The translations under genes and the position numbers were made by a program. This document shows positions 18,222-27,715 of a stretch of 64,000 nucleotides of DNA, piece after piece (positions within the stretch are counted from its first letter, which is position 1; each line of letters opens with the position of its first letter). The notes beneath the pieces were generated by a model that did not search any database, had not been told where the DNA came from, and saw only the letters and a program-made list of their open reading frames with translations. The stretch comes from Pseudomonas sp. Z8(2022) (GTDB lineage: Bacteria > Pseudomonadota > Gammaproteobacteria > Pseudomonadales > Pseudomonadaceae), in NCBI RefSeq assembly GCF_025837155.1, contig NZ_CP107549.1, positions 3,410,001 through 3,474,000 on the forward strand. The letters run 5' to 3'.

Positions 18222-19382
18222 ATGCTGCACACCCTCGCCGTCGCCAACTACCGCTCGATCAACCGCCTGATCCTGCCGCTGGGCCGGCTCAACCTGATCA
18301 CCGGCGCCAACGGCAGCGGCAAATCCAATCTCTACCGCGCCCTGCGCCTGCTGGCGGAAACCGCCCAGGGTGGCGTGGTCAACGCGCTGGCCCGCGAAGG
18401 CGGGCTGGAATCGAGTTTCTGGGCAGGGCCGGAGAAGATTTCCCGGCGCATGCTCAAGGGTGACGTGCCGGTACAGGGCGGTCCACGGCAGAACGTGATG
18501 CGTCTGCATCTGGGTTTTGCCGGCGAGGATTTCGGCTATGCGATCGCCCTTGGCCTCCCCGAGCCAAGCAACTCGGCCTTTGCCCTCGACCCGGAAATCA
18601 AGCGTGAATGCATCTGGGCGGGCCCCTGCTATCGCCCCTCCTCGCTGCTGGTGGACCGCAGCGGGCCGCTGGTGCGCCTGCGTGAGGGGCGCAGCTGGCA
18701 GGTACTGGCCCAGCATGTGCCGAACTACGACAGTCTGTTCGACCAGATCGGCAACGATCCGAATTGCCCGGAGGTGTTCCAGCTGCGCGAAACCATCCGC
18801 CGCTGGCGCTTCTACGATCACTTTCGCAGCGATGCCGACGCCCCGGCGCGCCAGCCGCAACTGGGCACTCGCACGCCAGTGCTGCATCACGATGGCCGCG
18901 ACCTGGCCGCGGCGCTGCAGACCATTCGCGAAATCGGCGACCGCGACGCGCTGAACGCCGCCATCGACGACGCCTTTCCCGGCAGCCGCCTGCATATCGA
19001 CTTCCAGGCCGGCGGACGCTTCGCCGTCGAGCTGCGCCAGGAAGGCCTGCTACGCTCCCTGAGCGCTGCCGAACTGTCCGACGGCACGCTGCGCTACCTG
19101 CTGCTGGTCGCCGCCCTGCTCACACCGCGGCCACCGTCGCTGATGGTGCTCAACGAGCCGGAAACCAGCCTGCATCCGGACCTGCTGCCGGCACTGGGGC
19201 GACTGATCATCGCCGCCTCGAAACAGACCCAGGTCTGGGTGGTGTCTCACGCCAGCCGACTGATCGCCACGCTCAGGGAAAGCCCCGAATGCAACACCCT
19301 GGAACTGGACAAGCAGCTCGGCCAGACCTGTATCCGCGGACAGGGCATGCTCGACGAGCCGCCTTGGAATTGGCCGGATTGA
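18222..19382 (+). CDS. RecF/SMC-like AAA ATPase
   Basis: Predicted ATPase of the COG4637 type, 386 residues. The N-terminus carries Walker A GANGSGKS (28-35). The C-terminal ABC-type signature region contains LSDGTLRYL-like sequence near 285-295, then Walker B MVLNEPETSLHPDLL around E312, and a final histidine switch (WVVSHASRL). There is no visible coiled-coil arm, so it is a compact head-only form. Cellular role is unknown; relatives are linked to DNA or membrane stress, but no toxin or nuclease partner is encoded next to it. Confidence 0.85.
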   Translation: MLHTLAVANYRSINRLILPLGRLNLITGANGSGKSNLYRALRLLAETAQGGVVNALAREGGLESSFWAGPEKISRRMLKGDVPVQGGPRQNVMRLHLGFAGEDFGYAIALGLPEPSNSAFALDPEIKRECIWAGPCYRPSSLLVDRSGPLVRLREGRSWQVLAQHVPNYDSLFDQIGNDPNCPEVFQLRETIRRWRFYDHFRSDADAPARQPQLGTRTPVLHHDGRDLAAALQTIREIGDRDALNAAIDDAFPGSRLHIDFQAGGRFAVELRQEGLLRSLSAAELSDGTLRYLLLVAALLTPRPPSLMVLNEPETSLHPDLLPALGRLIIAASKQTQVWVVSHASRLIATLRESPECNTLELDKQLGQTCIRGQGMLDEPPWNWPD

Positions 19383-19520
19383 ATCGACCGCGGCTCGCCA
19401 GAAAATCCTCCCGGCACGCTTCACATCACCTCGAGCATTACCAATAGGCATTCACAGCAATGCGATAAGCCGCACCGACGTGGTCCGCTAGTTGCGTCAC
19501 GCATGGTCTTGGCGACTGGA

Positions 19521-22406
19521 TCATGGCTGCAGAGCGTCGCAGACGGCCTGATGCAGACGGGCAAACTCGGCTACGAAGGCCGCCTGGCAGTCCCGCCAGA
19601 CACCGCGCTCGCGTAGTCGCGTCTCCAGGTCGAGGCAGAGGCCCTCCAGCCGGTCGGCTCCGAGGGTGGCGACCAGTGCACGCAGGCGATGCAGCAGGGC
19701 CTGGGCCTCCGCGAGGCGCTGTTCGTCCAGATGGCCCTGCAGCTCGCTCACAGTCTGCCCGCAGTCCTCGGCAAAGCGCAGCAGCAGACGCCTATACAGG
19801 TCGTGGTTGCCCAGCAGCCGTTCGAGAGCTGCGCGCTGGTCGAGGCCTTCGATGGCCGGTAGCGTCGCCCGCGGCATTGCGCCTGCAGTGCTCGCCGGCT
19901 GCGCTCGGGTGTCCCGACTGCTACGACCCAGCCAGCGCTCCAGCACCGCTTCCAGATGGCGAGGGTTTACCGGCTTGGCCAGGTAATCGCTCATGCCCAC
20001 CTCCAGGCAGCGCTCGCGGTCGCCGCTGAGGTTGTTGGCGGTCAGGGCGATCACCGGCAGCTCCGGAAGCAGCGGGCGCAACCGACGGGTGGCCTCCAGG
20101 CCGTCCATCACCGGCATCTGCACGTCCATCAGCACCAGGTCGATACTCGCATCGGTACTTAGCTGCTGCAGCGCCTCGGCACCATTGCAGGCCTGACTGA
20201 CGCGCAGCCCGAGGGCCGCCAACTGCTCGCTGGCCACCTCACGGTTGAGCGCATCGTCCTCCACCAGCAGCACGTGGCGTCCCTGCAGCGGCAGACCCTG
20301 CGGGCCGCCACCGGCGTCACCCGGCGCAGCATCCTCGGTAGCCTGCAGCTTCAGCACCAGGCCGAACAGGCTGCCCTGGCCGAGCACGCTGCGGATCACC
20401 AGGCGACCGCCGAGCAGGCTGGCCAGCTGCGCGCAGATCGCCAGGCCAAGGCCGGTTCCGCCATAGCGGCGCGAGGTCGAGTCATCCATCTGCTGGAACG
20501 GCTCGAGCATCTCCGCGACCCGCTCCTCCGGCATGCCGATGCCGCTGTCCTGGACCTCGAAGCACAGCTGGTAGTGGTCACCGGCGTGCTCCTCCAGCAG
20601 CACCCGCAGCGAGATGCTGCCGCTGTCGGTGAACTTGATGGCGTTGTCCATGAAGTTGATCAGGATCTGCATGATCCGCAGCGGATCGCCGAAGAACTGC
20701 GCCGGCAGCCGCGCGTCGATGTCCACGGTGAGCTGCAGCTGCTTGCCGCGGGCGCGCTCCCAGACCATGTCGACCACGCTGGAGACCAACCGCTGCAGCG
20801 AGAAGCCGACCCGCTCGATCTGCATCTTGCCCGCCTCGATCTTGCTGAAGTCGAGGATGTCGCCCACCACATCCAGCAGGTGCTCCGCCGAGCGCAGGAT
20901 CTTGTCCAGGTAGCCGGTCAGGCGCGGTTCGTCGGTGAGCCGCTTGGCCAGGTGGGTGAGGCCGACCACGGCGTTGAGCGGCGAGCGGATCTCGTGGCTC
21001 ATGTTGGCCAGGAAGTTGGCCTTGACGCGGGTCGCCGCCTCGGCCTGGTCCTTGGCCGCCACCAGCTCGGCGGTGCGCTCCTGCACCTGGCGCTCGAGGT
21101 CGGCGGCCAGTTCGGCCAGGGCGTGGCGATCGCGTGCCTGGGCGGTTTCCTCGACGGCCAGGCTGCCCAGGCCGCGCAGCTCGCCCTGCAGGTCGAGGAT
21201 GGGGAAACCCACCACTCGGTAGGCGGCGTAGTCCGGGGCCTGGCTGTCGCCCATTTCGACCTGCTGCTCATGCGACCTGCCATAGGCCAGCACACCTCGC
21301 TGTGCATCGCGGACCGCCTGCGCTAGGGGCGGCAGCGCACCGTCACCGGCGTGCAGGTCGAGATCGTTCCACCGGGCGACCTGCGGCGTACTCCGCGCCA
21401 GGCGGTTTTCCAGGCGCACCCGACCGCGCAGGTCGCGGATGCGCACCACCAGCGGCAGATGGTCGAGCACCTGGCGGTAGAGCATCTCGCGCTCGGCGAG
21501 CCGATGGCGGTCGCGGCGCGTGCGCAGGGTCAGCCAGAGCACCAGCAGGATGGCCAGGCCGCAGAGGCCGAGGACCAGGTTGCGCGACAGCGGGTAGGCG
21601 GAGCCCGGGGCATCGGTATGGCGTTCCGCGGCCAGGCCCAGACTGAGCTCATCCAGCCACAGCGCCGCACCGATCAGCCATTCGCCACGGCTGTTCTGGT
21701 AGGGCTCGAGGTAATGGATGCGCCCGTCCGTCTCGCTGAGGCCGGCCACATCGGGCGCCTCGCTGCCGGCAGGCGGGCTGTGGTGGCCATGGTGATCCAG
21801 GGCGAACACCCGCATGAACGGCGAGGCCAGGCGGTCCAGGCTGGGCTTCAGGCTCTGCTCGCTGCCCAGGCGCAGGCACAGCACCGGGGCGCCGTGGGAA
21901 CCCAGGCCTTCCACAGGTATGCGTGCGCAGGTCACCAGCAGGTCATGGGCTCCGGCCAAGTGGCCGAGACTGGCGCCCTGGTGCTGGGCACGCTGCAGCA
22001 GCGGAGTCATGGCCTCGACCACCGCGGGAGCCTCGAGCAGACCGTGGCCGCCGAGGGGGCGCAGCTCGCCGTCGAACAGGCCGTGGCCGAGATAGCCCTG
22101 GGCCCGGTACAGGGCGCGCAGCGTGGCATCGGCGGCGCCGTCGGCGGCACTCGAGCGGTTATCGAACCAGAAGTGCAGCTCGGGCAGGCTGGCCATGCCG
22201 CGCACGGCGCGCTGGTGCCCCAGCTGCCACATCAAGGCAAGATCGCTGGCGGCATGCAGGTAGATCTCCAGCTGCTGGCGTTCGCCCGCAGCCTCGCGCT
22301 GGTCGATCACCCGCAGCGCGGCCAGGCTCAGCAGCACCAGCAACAGGCACACCCCGAGCGGTGCCAGGGTGCGGAAATGACCATTGCGGGAAAGAAACGC
22401 CTTCAT
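19521..22406 (-). CDS. Hybrid sensor histidine kinase (CACHE-like sensor, PAS, HisKA, HATPase, REC, HPt)
   Basis: Membrane-bound phosphorelay kinase of 961 residues. Order: N-terminal membrane segment (about 12-30), periplasmic sensor region (about 35-265), second membrane segment (about 280-300), PAS-like region, coiled coil, HisKA with H471 in MSHEIRSPLN, HATPase with GGTGLGLAI, a receiver with D761 in LMDVQMP, and a C-terminal HPt with likely H906 in LLHRLRAL. The start at 22406 is chosen because ATGA overlaps the stop of the EAL gene. As the last gene of the chemosensory operon it could feed the upstream CheY or the FixJ-type regulator at 31509 (inference). Confidence 0.9.
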   Translation of the reverse strand: MKAFLSRNGHFRTLAPLGVCLLLVLLSLAALRVIDQREAAGERQQLEIYLHAASDLALMWQLGHQRAVRGMASLPELHFWFDNRSSAADGAADATLRALYRAQGYLGHGLFDGELRPLGGHGLLEAPAVVEAMTPLLQRAQHQGASLGHLAGAHDLLVTCARIPVEGLGSHGAPVLCLRLGSEQSLKPSLDRLASPFMRVFALDHHGHHSPPAGSEAPDVAGLSETDGRIHYLEPYQNSRGEWLIGAALWLDELSLGLAAERHTDAPGSAYPLSRNLVLGLCGLAILLVLWLTLRTRRDRHRLAEREMLYRQVLDHLPLVVRIRDLRGRVRLENRLARSTPQVARWNDLDLHAGDGALPPLAQAVRDAQRGVLAYGRSHEQQVEMGDSQAPDYAAYRVVGFPILDLQGELRGLGSLAVEETAQARDRHALAELAADLERQVQERTAELVAAKDQAEAATRVKANFLANMSHEIRSPLNAVVGLTHLAKRLTDEPRLTGYLDKILRSAEHLLDVVGDILDFSKIEAGKMQIERVGFSLQRLVSSVVDMVWERARGKQLQLTVDIDARLPAQFFGDPLRIMQILINFMDNAIKFTDSGSISLRVLLEEHAGDHYQLCFEVQDSGIGMPEERVAEMLEPFQQMDDSTSRRYGGTGLGLAICAQLASLLGGRLVIRSVLGQGSLFGLVLKLQATEDAAPGDAGGGPQGLPLQGRHVLLVEDDALNREVASEQLAALGLRVSQACNGAEALQQLSTDASIDLVLMDVQMPVMDGLEATRRLRPLLPELPVIALTANNLSGDRERCLEVGMSDYLAKPVNPRHLEAVLERWLGRSSRDTRAQPASTAGAMPRATLPAIEGLDQRAALERLLGNHDLYRRLLLRFAEDCGQTVSELQGHLDEQRLAEAQALLHRLRALVATLGADRLEGLCLDLETRLRERGVWRDCQAAFVAEFARLHQAVCDALQP

Positions 22407-23647
22407 TCGCCGAGCCAGGCGGACAGTGCGCGGCACGCCTTGCGCTCCAGGTGCCAGGAAAACAGCTGCTCCGCGGGCATCGGCCGGGCCAGCAGGTAGC
22501 CCTGGGCCGAGTGGCAGCCGAGGGATTCGAGCAATAGCAGTTCCTCGCGATTTTCCACGCCCTCGGCCACACAGGGCAGGCCGAGCTGGCGCCCCATCTC
22601 GATGGCCGAGTTGAGGATGGCCCGGGCGCGGCGGTTGCTCTCAGCGTCACGGATGAAGGCGCGATCGATCTTCAGCTCGGTGAAGGGCAGCCGTGACAGC
22701 TGGCGCAGGGTGGAGAAGCCGGTGCCGTAGTCGTCGATGGACAGGCCGAAGCCGGCCAGGCGCAGGCGGCCGACCGAGGCCAGGGTGATCATCGGATCGT
22801 CCATCAGCGCACTCTCGGTGACCTCCAGCACGAACTGGTCGGGACGGCAGCCGGCCAAGGCCACGCGGCGGATCAGATCATCGACGAAATGGCGGTTGGC
22901 GAGCAGGCTGATGTCGACGTTGAAGGCCATGCTGATCGAGTCGTCGCGCAGGCGCTGCAGATGCCCCAGCACCTGATCGACCAGGCTGAAGGTCAGCTCG
23001 CCGAGCCCCCCGCAGCCGGTGGCCATGGGGATGAAGTCGGCCGGCGGGATCTGCGTTCCATCGGTCTCGATCCAGCGCGCCAGCACCTCGTAGCCGATCA
23101 CCCGGCCGCTCTTCAGGTGGACCTTGGGCTGGTAGTAGGGCTGGATATCGCCGCCCCGCACGGCCGCCACCAGCTGCGCCTCGTCCAGGTTGCGCCGGGG
23201 CGGTGCCGGCCGCCGTGCCATCTCGACCGGACACACAGCGGCAGCCAGCAGGCGGTGCAGGTCGGCGCCGCTGATCGGCTTGCTCAGGCTGCCGAGCAGC
23301 GGCACCCCGGCGGCGTGGAGCATGCCCTCGACGGTGGACACCAGGGCCTCCTCGCGGGCAGTGACGATCAGTACCTGCGGGCGTATCTGCTCTTCACCGA
23401 GCCGCTGCAGCAGCTCGAAACCGTTCATCCCGGGCATCTCCAGGTCGAGCAGCAGCAGCGGCAGGCAGCCGTGGCAGTCGCGGAGGATGGCCAGCGCCTC
23501 GCTGCCCTCGGCCACCGCATGCAGTTCGCGAAAGCCCAGCTCGCGCAGCAGCGCGCTCAGCAGCTCACGCTGGAAGGGGCTGTCCTCGACGATCAGAACC
23601 CTCCTGCCGCGGATATCTTCCGGCAGTTCGGGCAAGGCTGTACACAT
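22403..23647 (-). CDS. Response regulator with EAL c-di-GMP phosphodiesterase domain
   Basis: A 414-residue REC-EAL protein similar in plan to RocR/PvrR. The receiver (about 14-135) has acidic residues in IVEDS and the acceptor in LLLDLEMPGMNG. The EAL domain (about 150-400) keeps the catalytic set: E in EVLAR, N in FNVDIS, E in LEVTES, the DD of DDYGTG, K in KIDRAF, E in AEGVEN and Q in AQGYLLARP. It should therefore be an active phosphodiesterase controlled by phosphorylation. It lies between cheB (17-nt gap) and the hybrid kinase (4-nt overlap). Confidence 0.92.
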   Translation of the reverse strand: MCTALPELPEDIRGRRVLIVEDSPFQRELLSALLRELGFRELHAVAEGSEALAILRDCHGCLPLLLLDLEMPGMNGFELLQRLGEEQIRPQVLIVTAREEALVSTVEGMLHAAGVPLLGSLSKPISGADLHRLLAAAVCPVEMARRPAPPRRNLDEAQLVAAVRGGDIQPYYQPKVHLKSGRVIGYEVLARWIETDGTQIPPADFIPMATGCGGLGELTFSLVDQVLGHLQRLRDDSISMAFNVDISLLANRHFVDDLIRRVALAGCRPDQFVLEVTESALMDDPMITLASVGRLRLAGFGLSIDDYGTGFSTLRQLSRLPFTELKIDRAFIRDAESNRRARAILNSAIEMGRQLGLPCVAEGVENREELLLLESLGCHSAQGYLLARPMPAEQLFSWHLERKACRALSAWLGE

Positions 23648-23664
23648 GACGGGTTCTCTTAAGT

Positions 23665-24717
23665 TCAGAGCTTCTGCCCGAAGTGGGCAATTCGCTGGGG
23701 AATCTCGTCCAGACTACAGATCTGCTCCACGGCGCCGAGGCGGATCGCTTCCTTGGGCATGCCGAACACCACGCAGCTGGCCTCGTCCTGGGCCAGGGTC
23801 AGGGCGCCCGCCTCGCGCATGGCCTTCAGGCCGCGCGCGCCATCATCGCCCATGCCGGTCATTATGACCCCTACCGCGTTGCGACCGGCAGCCAGGGCCA
23901 GGGAGCGGAACAACACGTCGACGGACGGTTTGTGCCGTGACACCGGAGGCCCGTCCTGCACCTGCACCTGGTACTGGGCTCCGTTGCGCCGCACGCTCAG
24001 GTGCAGGCCGCCGGGGGCGATCAGCGCCCGCCCGGGGATCACCCTATCGCCGTCCTGGGCCTCACGCACCTCGATGGCACAGGCCGCATTGAGGCGCTGA
24101 GCGAACTGGCGGGTGAAGTTGGCCGGCATGTGCTGAACAATGACCAGGCCGGTGCAGTCGCGCGGCAGGCGGGTCAGCAGGTACTCCAGGGCGCGGGTGC
24201 CCCCGGTGGATGTGCCCAGGGCGACGATAGCGTCGGTGGTCTGGCTCTGGGTCAGGGTACTGCGCGCCTGAATCGCCGTGCTGCCGCCCGGCGCCTGCTG
24301 GCGGGCCGCCACCTGGCGCAACCGGGCCCCGGCCGCCTGACGCACCGTCTGCACCAGCTGGGCCCGCTGTTCCTGGATGAACTGGCCGACGCCCATCCCC
24401 GGCTTGCAGAGGATGGCCACCGCACCGGCATCCATGGCGTCCAGGGCGATCGCCGAGCCTTGCGCGGCCAGCGATGAGAAGACGATGGTCGGGATCGGAT
24501 TTTCCTGCATCAGCTGGCGCAGGAAGGTCAGCCCGTCCATGCGCGGCATTTCCACGTCCACCACCAGCACGTCGGGACACAGTGTCTTGAGCTTCTGTAG
24601 GGCAAACAGCGGGTCCGGGGCCACGCCCACCACCTCGATGTCCGGCTCGCTGGCCAGCTGCTCGCGGAGCATGGAGCGCACCACCGCCGAGTCATCGACG
24701 ATCATCACCTTGATCAT
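23665..24717 (-). CDS. cheB: Chemotaxis protein-glutamate methylesterase CheB
   Basis: Removes methyl groups from receptor glutamates and deamidates glutamines; phosphorylation by CheA activates it. The 350-residue protein has an N-terminal receiver (acceptor D54 in VVDVEMP), a linker with glutamine-rich sequence (about 130-160) and the esterase domain (about 160-350) with the triad serine in GTSTGG, histidine in VQHMPA and aspartate in GMGDDGARG. It overlaps cheR by four bases (ATGA). No CheD gene lies beside it. Confidence 0.94.
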   Translation of the reverse strand: MIKVMIVDDSAVVRSMLREQLASEPDIEVVGVAPDPLFALQKLKTLCPDVLVVDVEMPRMDGLTFLRQLMQENPIPTIVFSSLAAQGSAIALDAMDAGAVAILCKPGMGVGQFIQEQRAQLVQTVRQAAGARLRQVAARQQAPGGSTAIQARSTLTQSQTTDAIVALGTSTGGTRALEYLLTRLPRDCTGLVIVQHMPANFTRQFAQRLNAACAIEVREAQDGDRVIPGRALIAPGGLHLSVRRNGAQYQVQVQDGPPVSRHKPSVDVLFRSLALAAGRNAVGVIMTGMGDDGARGLKAMREAGALTLAQDEASCVVFGMPKEAIRLGAVEQICSLDEIPQRIAHFGQKL

Positions 24718-25538
24718 GCCGACATCCTCTCACTGTTCGGCTCGCTGACGCGACGATAGACGGAGGGCGCCTGCTGCTGCAGCGGCAGGGAAAGACCGGC
24801 CAGCGACTCGCAGTGGCCGATGATCAGCCAGCCGCCGGGACGCAGCACGCTGCACAAGTGGTCGAGGACCCGTTGGCGGGTCGGCTGATCGAAATAGATG
24901 AGCACGTTGCGCAGGAAGATCACGTCAAAGTCATCGGCTTCCGGCCATCTGTCGAGCAGGTTGTGCTGAACGAAGCGAACCCGACCGCGCAGCGTGGGAT
25001 CGATCAGCAGCATGCCCTCATAGCTGCCGGTGCCACGCCGGCAGAAGCGCTTGAGGTAGTCCTCGGGCATCAGGTTGAGCCGCTCCATGCGGTACAGACC
25101 CGAGCGCGCCTTTTCCAGCGCCCGGCCACAGATGTCGCTGGCGGCCAGCTGCCAGCTGGTGCCGAGCTGGTCGCTCAGCAGCATGGCCAGGCTGTAGGGT
25201 TCCTCGCCGGTCGACGCCGCCGCGCACCAGACGCGGGGGGTGCGGCCGTGCAGGCTGGGCAGGATGCGGTTCTTGAGCAGGGCGAAATGGCCCGGCTCAC
25301 GGAAGAAGTAGGTCTCGTTGGTGGTCAGGCGATCGAGCATCTCGGCCCGCTCGCCCGCCCCCTGGGGACCGAAGACGTACGCCAGATAGGCGTCGAAGTC
25401 GGCCAGCCCGAGCGCCTCCAGACGCCGCCACAACCGGCTCACCACCAGGGACTGCTTCTGTGCACTGAGAAGAATCCCGGCGCTGCTGTACAGCCAGTCC
25501 TGGATGCGTTGAAACGCTTCGGGGCTGAGCGGCTTCAT
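24714..25538 (-). CDS. cheR: Chemotaxis protein methyltransferase CheR
   Basis: SAM-dependent enzyme that methylates receptor glutamates. The protein is 274 residues: an N-terminal helical domain (about 1-75), then a Rossmann SAM domain with ETYFFREP, AASTGEEPYSLAMLL and FLRNVLIYFD. The MCP encoded upstream ends in a probable CheR tether. cheR starts 4 nt after cheW and overlaps cheB by four bases, so the three are coupled. Confidence 0.94.
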   Translation of the reverse strand: MKPLSPEAFQRIQDWLYSSAGILLSAQKQSLVVSRLWRRLEALGLADFDAYLAYVFGPQGAGERAEMLDRLTTNETYFFREPGHFALLKNRILPSLHGRTPRVWCAAASTGEEPYSLAMLLSDQLGTSWQLAASDICGRALEKARSGLYRMERLNLMPEDYLKRFCRRGTGSYEGMLLIDPTLRGRVRFVQHNLLDRWPEADDFDVIFLRNVLIYFDQPTRQRVLDHLCSVLRPGGWLIIGHCESLAGLSLPLQQQAPSVYRRVSEPNSERMSA

Positions 25539-25542
25539 GGGA

Positions 25543-26061
25543 TCAGCCGTCCGAGCTTTCGATAGGGGTCTGGTTGCCGGCCTCGATCAGGCTTTCCAGC
25601 TCGCCCAGCGAGAGCACAGCCGCCACGTCGAGAATCGGGATGAAACCCTGCTCGCGACGCAGCATGGCGGTGACGAAGTCGTTGCGCAGGCCGGTGCCGA
25701 ACTGCGGGCGACTTTCCACCTCGCTGGCCTCCACCTCGCGCACCTCGCTGACCGCATCGACCAGTACGCCCAGCATGTGCAGGGCCTCGCCCTGCGCCAC
25801 CTCGACCACCACTATGCAGGTCCGGCGATTGATCACGGTCGGCTCGCGACCGAAGCGCACCGACAGATCGAGCACCGGCACCACGGCGCCGCGCAGGTTG
25901 ATCACGCCGTGCAGAAAGGCCGGCGCCAGCGGAATGGTGGTGACACCCGGGTATTCGATGATTTCCCGGATGGCGTGGATACCCACGCCATAGGTCTCGC
26001 CACCGAGGTTGAACATCAGGTACTGGCGCACGAGCTCCAGCCCTTGAGCGGAATCAGCCAT
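25543..26061 (-). CDS. cheW: Chemotaxis coupling protein CheW
   Basis: Adaptor linking the MCP to CheA in the signalling array. The single CheW domain covers about residues 11-155 of 172, with the typical GVGIHAIREII, GVINLRGAVVPVLDL and LVDAVSEV segments. A short acidic C-terminal tail follows. It is placed between the MCP and CheR genes of the same operon and is the only CheW-type protein encoded here besides the CheA C-terminus. Confidence 0.93.
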   Translation of the reverse strand: MADSAQGLELVRQYLMFNLGGETYGVGIHAIREIIEYPGVTTIPLAPAFLHGVINLRGAVVPVLDLSVRFGREPTVINRRTCIVVVEVAQGEALHMLGVLVDAVSEVREVEASEVESRPQFGTGLRNDFVTAMLRREQGFIPILDVAAVLSLGELESLIEAGNQTPIESSDG

Positions 26062-26073
26062 GTCCGGGGTTCC

Positions 26074-27696
26074 TTAGAAGTTCACGAACAGGCTTTCGTC
26101 GACCGACGAGGAAGCAGCCGCCGCGGGGCTGGCCGGACGCGGGGCAGCGACCTGCGGAGCACGCGGAGCGCGACGCTCGGACGCCTTGGCGGTCTTGAAG
26201 AAGCCCATCACGCTCTGCAGCTGCAGGGCCTGGCTGCTCATCTCCTCGGCGGTGGCAGACAGCTCCTCCGAGGCCGAGGCGTTGGCCTGGGTGCTCTTCG
26301 ACAGCTCGACGATGGCCAGGTTGATCTGCTCGGTCCCGGCACGCTGTTCCTGCGAAGCCGCAGCGATTTCCTTGACCAGGTCGGCGGTCTTGTCGATCGA
26401 CGGCAGGATTTCCTCGAGCAGGCCACCGGCGCGCTCGGACATCTTCACGCTGGAGCCGGCCAGAGTACCGATCTCCTGGGCTGCGACCTGGGAGCGCTCG
26501 GCCAGCTTGCGGACCTCGGCGGCCACCACCGCGAAGCCCTTGCCGTGGTCACCGGCACGGGCGGCCTCGATGGCGGCGTTCAGCGCCAACAGGTTGGTCT
26601 GGTAGGCGATGTCGTCGATGATGCCGATCTTGTCGGCGATCGACTTCATGGCCTCGACGGTTTCGCGCACCGCTTCGCCGCCTTCCTTGGCCGCGCTGGC
26701 GGCCTGGGTGGCCATGCTGTCGGTCAGGGAGGCATTCTCGGCATTCTGGCTGACCGAGGCGGCAGCCTCCTCCACGGAGGAGCTGATTTCCTCGACGCTG
26801 GAAGCCTGCTCGGTGGCGTTCTGGCTCAGCGTGCCGGAGGAGGCGGACACCTGCTCGGAGGCGGAAGCCAGCGATTCGGCCGAGGAACTGACCTGGCCGA
26901 TCACTTCGGTCAGGCGCTCGACCATGCCGTTCATGGCGGCCAGCAGACTGTCCTCGTCGCCCTTGCGCAGCTCGACCTTGACGGTCAGGTCGCCCTGGGC
27001 GATGCGCTGCACCACTTCACGGGCGTAGTCGGGCTCGCCACCGATCTGGCGGACGATCACTCGGGCCAGGAACACGCCGAAGATAATCGCGATCAGCGCG
27101 GTCAGCGCGATTATCACGCCCATCACCACCTGCATCGTCGCGACGGTATCGATGGCACTCTGATCGGCCTCTCCAGCCTGCCGCGTCATTTCGGCAACCA
27201 GGTCACCGAAGTCGCTTTCGATCTTGTGAGCAATCGGACGCAGCGGGCCGTTGACCAGCGCCAGCCCTTCGTCCGCACGACCGGCCCTTGCCAGCGCCAG
27301 CGCTTCCTGAACACCCTTGATATAGGTATCCAGGCCCTGCTGGATCTTGTCGGCAATGGCCACTTCGGCAGGCAACATATTCGTCTGCCGATACTCGTCG
27401 AACGCGGTCTGGGCTCTCTCACGGTACTCGATGGAGCGTTTGACGGTTTCCTCGCGCGCCTCCCCTTCCTGAGTGAGGAAGCGGATGACGGTCCGGGTGT
27501 AGATCAGGTATTCGCGGTAAGCGACCTGTGCCTTCACCGTTGCCACAAGATTGTTTTCGTACATGCGATGCATGGACGAGCCGACGGCGACGATGTTGTT
27601 CAGCCCGTAGAGGCCCATCGCCGCCGCAATGATCGCCAAGGTGAAGAAGGCGCTTAGCAGCTTCTTGGCCAGGGAAAGTTTCATGAACCAGTTCAT
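26074..27696 (-). CDS. Methyl-accepting chemotaxis protein with C-terminal CheR tether
   Basis: A 540-residue transmembrane receptor. The first membrane segment is about 8-28, followed by a periplasmic four-helix-bundle sensor (about 30-185) rich in charged heptads, a second membrane segment (about 190-212), a HAMP domain and a long signalling coiled coil with the hairpin tip [20 protein letters not shown]. After the coiled coil comes an Ala/Pro/Arg-rich linker of about 30 residues ending in LFVNF, which fits the CheR-binding pentapeptide pattern x-[HFYW]-x-x-[HFYW]. The ligand is unknown. Confidence 0.93.
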   Translation of the reverse strand: MNWFMKLSLAKKLLSAFFTLAIIAAAMGLYGLNNIVAVGSSMHRMYENNLVATVKAQVAYREYLIYTRTVIRFLTQEGEAREETVKRSIEYRERAQTAFDEYRQTNMLPAEVAIADKIQQGLDTYIKGVQEALALARAGRADEGLALVNGPLRPIAHKIESDFGDLVAEMTRQAGEADQSAIDTVATMQVVMGVIIALTALIAIIFGVFLARVIVRQIGGEPDYAREVVQRIAQGDLTVKVELRKGDEDSLLAAMNGMVERLTEVIGQVSSSAESLASASEQVSASSGTLSQNATEQASSVEEISSSVEEAAASVSQNAENASLTDSMATQAASAAKEGGEAVRETVEAMKSIADKIGIIDDIAYQTNLLALNAAIEAARAGDHGKGFAVVAAEVRKLAERSQVAAQEIGTLAGSSVKMSERAGGLLEEILPSIDKTADLVKEIAAASQEQRAGTEQINLAIVELSKSTQANASASEELSATAEEMSSQALQLQSVMGFFKTAKASERRAPRAPQVAAPRPASPAAAASSSVDESLFVNF

Positions 27697-27715
27697 TGGA
27701 GTGCCTTGAGTCAGA

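Noticed and set aside
25537..27657. Open frame of about 700 codons antisense to cheW and the MCP
   Set aside because: Shadow of conserved receptor coding sequence on the minus strand.
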